64,000 nt of DNA. Source: Rhodocyclaceae bacterium. Lineage in GTDB: Bacteria > Pseudomonadota > Gammaproteobacteria > Burkholderiales > Rhodocyclaceae. Below the pieces are notes generated by a model. That model was given only the letters and a program-made list of their open reading frames with translations. It was not told the origin of the DNA and searched no databases. The position numbers and the translations under genes were made by a program. The stretch spans positions 620,001 to 684,000 of the forward strand of contig JADKDD010000002.1 of NCBI GenBank assembly GCA_016718525.1. The letters are read 5' to 3'. Shown here in pieces: positions 58,489-64,000 of this stretch (position 1 is its first letter; each line of letters starts with the position of its first letter).

Positions 58489-59515
58489 GCGATTTTTCGC
58501 GCCGCCTGATCCGCTGGCACAAGCGCCACGGCCGCCACGATTTACCTTGGCAAAACACTACCGATCCCTACCGGGTTTGGTTGTCGGAAATCATGTTGCA
58601 GCAAACGCAAGTGGCAACCGCAATGCCCTATTACGAGCGTTTTCTGCAACATTTCCCGACCTTGGCCGATCTCGCCGATGCGCCGGTTGGTGAGGTGATG
58701 GCGCTGTGGAGCGGCTTGGGTTACTACGCCCGGGCGCGCAATCTGCATGCCTGCGCGCGGATGGTCATGACGCAGCATGGCGGATTGTTTCCGGACCAGC
58801 CGGAGCAACTCGCTGAGCTACCCGGCATTGGCCGTTCGACGGCAAATTCGATTGCAACCTTCTGCTTTGGCGCTCGTGCGCCCATCCTCGATGGCAATGT
58901 CAAACGCGTGCTCAGCCGATGCTTTGGCGTCGAGGGATTTCCCGGCAACACTATCGTCGAGAAGCAGCTGTGGTCGCTGGCAGAAGAATTGATGCCGGCC
59001 AAGCATGGTGACATCTACAACCAGGCACAAATGGATTTGGGAGCCACGCTTTGTACGCGCAGTAAGCCGCGCTGTACTGATTGCCCGTTGGAGGATATCT
59101 GTGTTGCCAATGTGACCGGCAGGCAGACCGAGCTACCACATAGAAAACCGCGCGCAGCGATTCCCGAACGAGCGGTGACCGTGCTGATCCTGCGGCACAA
59201 CAACAGGGTTTTGTTGGAACATAGACCCCCGCATGGAATTTGGGGCGGCTTGTGGTCCCTGCCGGAATTGCCCGATGGCACTCCAGCAGACGTTTTTTGA
59301 ATCAACGATTCAGTTGCCAAATACGCACCGCGTCGCCAGCACCAACGCTCACCCACACCTTCACTCACTTCCGTTTGCAGATTCTGCCATTGGTCTGCGA
59401 CGTGACTGCACCACCGCAGGTCATGGAAACGGGAACGACTTGGTTTTTACTAAGCTCAGTGAACAGCATCGCGCTACCTGCGCCGATCAAAAAACTGTTG
59501 AGTTCGTTGATTTAA
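58485..59515 (+). pseudogene. mutY: mutY, A/G-specific adenine glycosylase, split by an apparent frameshift
   Basis: Frame 1 (58485-59300, 271 residues, TTG start overlapping purT) holds the whole catalytic domain: SEIMLQQTQVATAMPYYERF, helix-hairpin-helix LPGIGRSTANSIATF, catalytic Asp in ILDGNVKRVLSRC, and the iron-sulfur Cys set in LCTRSKPRCTDCPLEDIC. It stops at a TGA after T6 (59294-59300). The missing C-terminal NUDIX-like half continues in the -1 frame to 59515: LTHTFTHFRLQILPL and GTTWFLLSSVNSIALPAPIKKLL match MutY C termini. One extra T would restore a protein of about 343 residues. It may be an assembly error, a real mutation or slippage. Removes A opposite 8-oxoG. Confidence 0.85.
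59325..59352 (+). repeat. Dispersed CACCAA-loop hairpin repeat, copy g (diverged), inside mutY
   Basis: ACCGCGTC then GCCAGCACCAACGCTC. The core AGCACCAAC is intact, the right stem arm is altered. It lies in the variable stretch of mutY just after the frameshift and encodes S-P-A-P-T. Confidence 0.55.
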
Positions 59516-60048
59516 CTCGAGGCTAGCGGAATCTCGTCACCCAGCAGGACGGTCTCGCGCAATTCGCAGGCGATTTTGTAGCAGTCATCCACGTGGGCGT
59601 TGCCGAGCATTTTCATGGCACCGAAACTGATCCCGGCGGCAATGCCTTGACCAAGAATGGGGATGAAGCGCAACGCCGATTTGCTCGCCACCCGCACGCC
59701 AATTTTTTGCAACAGACGCATCAGAATTTGCCGGGTGATGAAGTTGCCCACCAGCTCACTGCCAATACTGGTGGCGGCTACCAGAACAATCTTCTTGAGC
59801 TGAGGGTCAAGTAATTCAACTTGCTTTTGCGACAGTCCGAATCTGCGGTTGATGGTTTCGAGCATTTCGCTGAGGATCACCATGTCTGCACCGATATCCA
59901 GACCCGGAATGGGAACGATGGACGCGCCTGCGGATATCCCTGCGCGCCGGGTTACCAGTGCTTTGCATTCCTCGCGAATCTGTTCCAGGTCGACCGGCAA
60001 TACACGCGTAGCCAATGCCGGAAGTTGCTTTTTTGCGCGCGCCTTCAC
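59512..60048 (-). CDS. DUF697-like hydrophobic protein
   Basis: 178 residues from the GTG at 60048, which overlaps the ubiX stop by four bases (a TTG at 60066 is also open). It has the DUF697 pattern: GISAGASIVPIPGLDIGADMVILSEMLETINRRFGLS, SELVGNFITRQILMRLLQKIGVRVASKSALRFIPILGQGIAAGISFG. Such domains lie beside or fused to small GTPases, but none is adjacent. Helix-rich, partly membrane-associated. Function unknown. Its 3' end overlaps the frame-shifted end of mutY by four bases on the opposite strand. Confidence 0.72.
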   Translation of the reverse strand: MKARAKKQLPALATRVLPVDLEQIREECKALVTRRAGISAGASIVPIPGLDIGADMVILSEMLETINRRFGLSQKQVELLDPQLKKIVLVAATSIGSELVGNFITRQILMRLLQKIGVRVASKSALRFIPILGQGIAAGISFGAMKMLGNAHVDDCYKIACELRETVLLGDEIPLASS

Positions 60049-60656
60049 TCTGCTTGCTCTCCCCAACGCGGCATTAACTGATGCGCTACTCCTAGCTGAT
60101 CCAGTATCCGCGCAACGACAAAATCAACCACGCCATCAATATCTTTCGGGTGATGATAAAAACCCGGATTGGGCGGCAAAATCACGGCGCCGGCGCGCGC
60201 CAAGCGCAGCATGTTCTCCAGATGGATGACCGAGAATGGCGATTCCCGCGGCACCAGAATCAGTTTGCGACCTTCCTTCAAAACGACATCCGCCGCCCGT
60301 GAGATCAAGTCGTCAGCCATTCCGGCGGCAACCTTCGCCAGGGTTCCCATGGTGCACGGGCAGATGACGTAAGCATTGGGCGGATTGGATCCAGAGGCGA
60401 GTGGCGCAAACCATTCCTGCTGTCCAAAGACACGAAGCTGCCCGGGCGCCGCTTTGAATCTTTCAGTGAAATCCGTTTCAACTTCACTCGGACGTGAACG
60501 CAGCGTAAACCCGATTTCCTGTTGCGCAACGACTTGCGTCGCCGGTGAGTACAGTAGCTGAACGTTGACACCAGCTGCGATTAAACACTCGACCAGCCGC
60601 ATGCCGTAGGGTAGGCCGGATGCTCCGGTAAATGCCACGGCGATTGTTGAATTCAC
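60045..60656 (-). CDS. ubiX: UbiX flavin prenyltransferase
   Basis: 203 residues, GTG start coupled to the previous stop. It makes prenylated FMN for the UbiD decarboxylase in ubiquinone synthesis. Family landmarks: IAVAFTGASGLPYGMRLVECL, YVICPCTMGTLAKVAAGMADDLISRAADVVLKEGRKLILVPRE, FSVIHLENMLRLARAGAVILPPNPGFYHHP. All flavin and prenyl-phosphate binding stretches are present. Confidence 0.95.
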   Translation of the reverse strand: MNSTIAVAFTGASGLPYGMRLVECLIAAGVNVQLLYSPATQVVAQQEIGFTLRSRPSEVETDFTERFKAAPGQLRVFGQQEWFAPLASGSNPPNAYVICPCTMGTLAKVAAGMADDLISRAADVVLKEGRKLILVPRESPFSVIHLENMLRLARAGAVILPPNPGFYHHPKDIDGVVDFVVARILDQLGVAHQLMPRWGEQAE

Positions 60657-61258
60657 TTTGATAACTCCATTCCGTCAGTTGGTGCTGATGAGCTCTGCAT
60701 GCCTTGGACTCCGCTGCGCGGGGTGGCAACGCCGTCGTCCTTCATCAGCTGCCCGGCAACCAGTCCATTGACAATACCAAACACCAAGGCGGCCAAACCA
60801 AATATCGGCAATAAATAAAACACGCCATCATGTGGCACCAACCAAAGGCGTGCAACCACGATCTGACCGCCGATATGGGCAAACGCCGCCACAACGCTAT
60901 GGCTGACCGGCCCGAACCATGCGGCAGGCAACCGGCAACTGAGCCCCAGTACGGTCAGACTGCAAATGGCGCCGGCCAGACTCATAAAAAAGCCCGGGGC
61001 AAGAAAAGTCCCGCCAACCAGCGCAGCGGCGAAAACCCTCAACAAACTCACCCAAGCCGCATCTTTCCAGCCGTGCTTGAGCAACACGACCAGGATGATG
61101 ATATTCGCCAGCCCCGGCTTGACCCCGGGCAAGGGGCTGGGCAAGGCTCCTTCGGCGATGGTTATCGCAATCGCTGCCGCCGCATAGCCGGCGATACGAT
61201 AGTCGTCGGCGCTCGGGCGCAAAACGATTTCGGTCGGTTTAGTAGTTGAGGCTGTCAT
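60653..61258 (-). CDS. Gx transporter family membrane protein
   Basis: 201 residues from the ATG at 61258. About five hydrophobic helices with GALPSPLPGVKPGLANIIILVVLLKHGWKDAAWVSLLRVFAAALVGGTFLAPGFFMSLAGAICS, the signature of the family once named heptaprenyl diphosphate synthase component I and now Gx transporter. It overlaps the NusG-II gene by 20 nt, a widespread pairing. It resembles ECF substrate-specific subunits and may carry a quinone-related or thiamine-like compound. A copy of the dispersed repeat forms its C-terminal codons. Confidence 0.85.
   Translation of the reverse strand: MTASTTKPTEIVLRPSADDYRIAGYAAAAIAITIAEGALPSPLPGVKPGLANIIILVVLLKHGWKDAAWVSLLRVFAAALVGGTFLAPGFFMSLAGAICSLTVLGLSCRLPAAWFGPVSHSVVAAFAHIGGQIVVARLWLVPHDGVFYLLPIFGLAALVFGIVNGLVAGQLMKDDGVATPRSGVQGMQSSSAPTDGMELSK
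60672..60695 (-). repeat. Dispersed CACCAA-loop hairpin repeat, copy h, at the end of the Gx gene
   Basis: On the minus strand TCAGCACCAACTGA: loop CACCAA with stem TCAG/CTGA, a compensated version. It lies in frame near the stop and encodes S-A-P-T-D-G. It is the only copy in this orientation. Confidence 0.6.
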
Positions 61259-61622
61259 GACGATTGCCTGAGCCGCGACCGGCAAGCATTAACGAGACCT
61301 GGTTCGGCGCGCATATTGCGACCGCATTGACCCGCGTCAGCCACCCCTGCTGAACACAGTACTGGCGAAGTCCGGGGTCCGATACGACCCGGGCGCGACC
61401 GGGCGCGAGTTCAATCACGGTCTTGCCAATCGGGCCTTCGACTTCGATACGGCGCTCTGTTATCAGTGAATGCTCGGCAACCAATTCGCCGCCCTGCCGA
61501 ATGATGGCGCGATCAGCGCGCGTGTTGCTCCACAGCGTGGCGAAGAGCGTGACCACCAGGCTGACCGCCAGCGCAAGGGTCAGCGCATCGCCAGGCCGCA
61601 AGCAAGTCAGCCAGGCGTTCAT
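61239..61622 (-). CDS. NusG domain II-containing membrane protein
   Basis: 127 residues from the ATG at 61622. One N-terminal helix (LTLALAVSLVVTLFATLW) is followed by a NusG-II/DUF1312 beta domain: RRIEVEGPIGKTVIELAPGRARVVSDPGLRQYCVQQGWLTRVNAVAICAPNQVSL. This protein is regularly paired with the Gx transporter and ApbE-type flavin transferases in RnfG-like contexts. Here no ApbE is seen. The role is unknown, probably an accessory of the neighbouring transporter. Confidence 0.85.
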   Translation of the reverse strand: MNAWLTCLRPGDALTLALAVSLVVTLFATLWSNTRADRAIIRQGGELVAEHSLITERRIEVEGPIGKTVIELAPGRARVVSDPGLRQYCVQQGWLTRVNAVAICAPNQVSLMLAGRGSGNRHDSLNY

Positions 61623-61642
61623 TGATGTCCCAACCGGGACCG

Positions 61643-62485
61643 TCATTCGGCTAATGCCCGGTGACGCACCAGACTACGTACGCTGGGCTGCAAACGGGCA
61701 CACAAGCATTCGGCGAGGTACACCGATCGATGCTGCCCGCCGGTACAGCCGATGGCGACGGTGAGATAGGTACGGTTGTCACGCACATAACCCGGTAACC
61801 AATCGCTGAGGAACCGGAAAATATCGGCTTCCATCCGCTGCACATCGGACTCGGCGCTTAAAAAGTTGATTACTTCGGTATCGCGTCCGGTCAGTGGACG
61901 CAAAGCCGGATCGTAATGTGGATTAGGCAGGCAGCGAACGTCGAATACCAGATCGGCGTCTAGTGGAATTCCGTGTTTGAAGCCAAACGACTCAAACAAC
62001 AACGTCAAACCCTGGCGTTCGTCCAGCGCAACAAAATCCTTGACGAAGGCGCGCAATGCATTTGCGCGCAGATGGCTGGTGTCGATATGATGTCCCATCA
62101 TCGACAACGTCTCCAGCGCCTCGCGTTCAAGTGCGATAGCTTCGGCCAATGTTGTATTGCCGGCGGCCAGTGGATGCCGACGACGCGTTTCGGAGAAACG
62201 TTGTATCAGCACCTCATCACGTGCATCACAAAAGATGAATCGCATGGCAATCCCGCTCGCCTCGATGCTGCGCAACTCAGCAGGCAAGGCCGCAATCGAC
62301 GCGCCACTACGCATATCGACCGCCACCGCAACCCGTTCGTGATTCTCATGTTTGAGTTGCTCGACCAGGGAGGCCAGAAGCAGTGCGGGCAAATTGTCAA
62401 CGCAGAAATAACCGGCATCCTCCAGCACATTGAGTGCCACGGATTTACCGGAACCAGACATTCCGCTAATCAATACCAGTTGCAT
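61643..62485 (-). CDS. rapZ: RapZ, RNase adapter and nucleotide-binding regulator
   Basis: 280 residues. N-terminal P-loop GMSGSGKSVALNVLEDAGYFCVDNLPALLL (Walker A at 8-15), a Walker-B-like VFDVRCLPNPHY, and a C-terminal domain VAIGCTGGQHRSVYLAECL. RapZ senses glucosamine-6-phosphate in E. coli and guides RNase E to small RNAs; outside enterics, its partners are less known. No HprK or PTS gene is present here. Complete. Confidence 0.95.
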   Translation of the reverse strand: MQLVLISGMSGSGKSVALNVLEDAGYFCVDNLPALLLASLVEQLKHENHERVAVAVDMRSGASIAALPAELRSIEASGIAMRFIFCDARDEVLIQRFSETRRRHPLAAGNTTLAEAIALEREALETLSMMGHHIDTSHLRANALRAFVKDFVALDERQGLTLLFESFGFKHGIPLDADLVFDVRCLPNPHYDPALRPLTGRDTEVINFLSAESDVQRMEADIFRFLSDWLPGYVRDNRTYLTVAIGCTGGQHRSVYLAECLCARLQPSVRSLVRHRALAE

Positions 62486-62497
62486 GATGTCTAAACT

Positions 62498-62800
62498 TCA
62501 GCCACCGGGTGTTACCGGCTTGGCATCGTATATTGTCATCGCAGGCGGTTCGGCGGCCATGGTGCGCACGGTCGCGACAAAGGCGCCGGACGCCGGCACC
62601 TTGAAGTGGGTCATTAGCGCCGGCATATCCTGCCATTCTTCAAAGAACACCAATCGGTCAGGATTTTCTGCGTCGATATGCACGGCATGCGAAACACAAC
62701 CGGCTTCGGTTCGTGAACGACGGGTGTGCGCCAGGCATTCCCGCATCAGCGTCTCAACCATTCCGGCTTTTGCCACCACGCTACCCGTAACGATAATCAC
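62498..62800 (-). CDS. Antibiotic biosynthesis monooxygenase-like (ABM) small enzyme
   Basis: 100 residues, GTG start. Dimeric alpha-beta barrel of the YgiN/quinol-monooxygenase type: VTGSVVAKAGMVETLMRECLAHTRRSRTEAGCVSHAVHIDAENPDRLVFFEEWQD. The SH.V and E.W residues match the active-site region. Likely role is oxidation or detoxification of quinols or similar compounds. It lies 12 nt before rapZ on the same strand. Confidence 0.82.
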   Translation of the reverse strand: MIIVTGSVVAKAGMVETLMRECLAHTRRSRTEAGCVSHAVHIDAENPDRLVFFEEWQDMPALMTHFKVPASGAFVATVRTMAAEPPAMTIYDAKPVTPGG

Positions 62801-62907
62801 TTTCTGGTCTCCTCAATCCACTCAAGTCGATGGATGACTCATTGTAGCGAGCCTGTTAGCGGCATACCTTCAGGCAAGCCAAGCCGCTACCTGTTCCTTT
62901 CCAGGGC

Positions 62908-63273
62908 TTAGCGTACATCCGCAACGATGAAACCGGGATTTTCGATAATCCCGAAACGATTACCAAACGGATCTTTCACTGATGCAACTCGAATTCCGCC
63001 ACCTACCTCAGTGACCGGTTCGAGCAAACTTGCGCCCAGTTCCAGCAACCTTGCCAAGGTGGTGTCCGCATCGGTCACGCCCCACATAGCCTGCGATCCG
63101 CCAATCCCTGGTTCGCCGTCGGGAATCAAGCCAAGCTCAAATCCACCAATAGAAAAGCCGACATAAAACGCTTCATCAAAGTAAGGCGACTGACCGAGCA
63201 CTGCTTCGTACCAGGCCTTTGCCGCACCCAAATCCGGCGCCGGATAGACGACCGTCCGCAGACCAAGAATCAT
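62908..63273 (-). CDS. VOC-superfamily (glyoxalase-like) protein
   Basis: 121 residues. Two beta-alpha-beta-beta-beta modules: LRTVVYPAPDLGAAKAWYEAVLGQSPYFDE and VTDADTTLARLLELGASLLEPVTEVGGGIRVASVKDPFGNRFGIIENP. The DPFGNRFGI end is typical, with the Glu ligand after GII. The His metal ligand expected early is not visible at the usual position, so activity is uncertain. Function unknown. Confidence 0.8.
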   Translation of the reverse strand: MILGLRTVVYPAPDLGAAKAWYEAVLGQSPYFDEAFYVGFSIGGFELGLIPDGEPGIGGSQAMWGVTDADTTLARLLELGASLLEPVTEVGGGIRVASVKDPFGNRFGIIENPGFIVADVR

Positions 63274-63295
63274 AGAACCCTCGCTAAGTAGTTAC

Positions 63296-63547
63296 TCACA
63301 CTCTCGCTGACCTACAACCAGCAGGATTGACAACACGTTCCGTCGACGCCGGGTTGGCCGCAAGTTTGGCTGCCGGGCGGCGTGGACGTGTCACCAACTC
63401 GCCGCCACAGTTTGGACAGATTCCGTGCAACACAGTTTCGGCACAAGCGACACAAAAGGTACATTCAAAGGAACAAATCCGTGCTTCGGTTGATTCCGGC
63501 GGCAAGGCCGAATCACAGCACTCACATGATGGTCTCAATTGCAACAT
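63296..63547 (-). CDS. DUF1272 Cys-rich small protein
   Basis: 83 residues. The family pattern LRPSCECCDSALPPESTEARICSFECTFCVACAETVLHGICPNCGGELVTRPRRP places eight to nine Cys in Cys-pair knuckles suggesting two zinc ribbons. Followed by a basic, variable tail. Function unknown. Confidence 0.88.
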   Translation of the reverse strand: MLQLRPSCECCDSALPPESTEARICSFECTFCVACAETVLHGICPNCGGELVTRPRRPAAKLAANPASTERVVNPAGCRSARV

Positions 63548-63571
63548 GACTCGCCTCCATATTCCATAGCG

Positions 63572-63913
63572 CTAATCGACAATAAACAGGCGGGCGCCTT
63601 TCTGGGTCGATGATCGGTGCGCCTCGGCATTATCCGCCACTTGATAGCTCATCCCGGCAGTCAACGTAAAGCGCCGGCCGTCGTCCAGTTCGGTCTCCAG
63701 CGTGCCTTCAAGACACAGCAGAATATGCCCCTTAAGACACCAATGATCGGCGAGGTAGCCGGCAGAGTATTCAACCATCCGTACCCGGATTTTTTCCAAA
63801 CCCTCTCCGAAATATTTCGTGCGCCAGATCGCCTCTCCGCGCTCACCCGCGTGTGTGATCGCTTCGACCTTAGACCAATCGGTGGTGCCAAACGGAATCT
63901 CGCTCATCTTCAT
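63572..63913 (-). CDS. DHCW-motif cupin-fold protein
   Basis: 113 residues. Small cupin with PFGTTDWSKVEAITHAGERGEAIWRTKYFGEGLEKIRVRMVEYSAGYLADHWCLKGHILLCLEG, including the DHWC motif that defines the family, and later GMSYQVADNAEAHRSSTQKGARLFIVD. The double-stranded beta-helix suggests metal or small-ligand binding. Function unknown. A partial gene follows upstream on the same strand at the window end. Confidence 0.85.
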   Translation of the reverse strand: MKMSEIPFGTTDWSKVEAITHAGERGEAIWRTKYFGEGLEKIRVRMVEYSAGYLADHWCLKGHILLCLEGTLETELDDGRRFTLTAGMSYQVADNAEAHRSSTQKGARLFIVD

Positions 63914-63938
63914 ACGGGTTCGATTGCCTCCGTGGGTA

Positions 63939-64000
63939 CTACAGCTTATTTTTCGCCGCGACGGGTCGCTTGGCCAGCAACGGTTTGGGTGCTTTGGCCT
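63939..64000 (-). CDS. C-terminal end of a Lys/Ala/Pro-rich protein (rest outside window)
   Basis: A minus-strand frame open from the window edge ends with AKAPKPLLAKRPVAAKNKL and a TAG, 25 nt before the cupin start. The composition resembles the basic tail of the histone H1-like gene at 45791-46141. Only 20 codons are visible, so the call is weak. Confidence 0.4.
   Translation of the reverse strand, partial: AKAPKPLLAKRPVAAKNKL

Noticed and set aside
59290..59305. Programmed -1 frameshift in mutY
   Set aside because: The zero-frame codons GTT TTT do not form a classical X-XXY-YYZ site and no stimulatory stem is evident. An indel in T6 is simpler; kept only as a frameshift finding.
60830..60850. 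GGCACCAACC in the Gx gene as a further repeat copy
   Set aside because: No pairing arms flank it and the upstream ACGGCGT-like segment is missing.

Overview
The window looks like chromosomal DNA of a betaproteobacterium, probably Burkholderiales, Nitrosomonadales or a relative. The inference rests on gene content (TamA/TamB, DsbC, a UbiH-type hydroxylase, UbiX, RapZ, the NusG-II/Gx pair, PurT-MutY, and a high-molecular-weight FabG/MaoC/FadI/acyl-CoA dehydrogenase operon) and on moderate GC content. I have no 16S or database result. Coding density is high. One tRNA gene, no rRNA and no CRISPR array were seen.

Layout. 1-3.4 kb: the end of an RND pump and its outer-membrane channel. 3.4-11.1 kb: a PAP2 phosphatase, tamA-tamB and a GNAT-like protein. 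11.7-15.2 kb: a four-gene cassette (SxtJ-like, DUF5989, carbamoyltransferase, SGNH hydrolase). 15.2-19.9 kb: a 4.7-kb island in the 3' half of tRNA-Met, bounded by 58-bp perfect direct repeats. It carries a tyrosine integrase, a replication-initiator-like protein, an Xre regulator with operator-like palindromes, and a membrane-anchored J-domain/Mrr-nuclease fusion. 20-33.4 kb: UbiH-like, DsbC, DUF1329, class V aminotransferase, alkylsulfatase and a fatty-acid operon with a divergent TetR regulator. 33.4-46.2 kb: LysR/SbtA, several secreted or membrane proteins of unclear role, LysR/arylsulfatase, a PpiC lipoprotein, DUF3616 and a histone-like protein. 46.4-53.7 kb: a broken phosphodiesterase gene, a receiver domain fused to an MgtE magnesium-channel domain, a beta-propeller, and a zinc-type ABC cluster without its ATPase. 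53.7-64 kb: flavin reductase, then DedA / S1P-lyase-like / TauE / PurT / MutY on the plus strand, and RapZ / NusG-II / Gx / UbiX / DUF697-like plus small enzymes on the minus strand.

The most unusual items are: (1) the J-domain/Mrr fusion as the only apparent cargo of a small tRNA island, a defence-like arrangement; (2) the REC-MgtE fusion, in which a receiver replaces the usual Mg2+-sensing N and CBS domains; (3) a dispersed element of about 27 bp, at least eight copies, forming a small hairpin with loop CACCAA and partly compensating stem changes, found both between genes and in frame inside genes; and (4) the island's exchange of both the tRNA 3' half and its terminator.

Start codons were chosen by signal peptides, ribosome sites, known family N termini and neighbour overlaps. 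Functions are inferred from motifs read by eye, without database searches.
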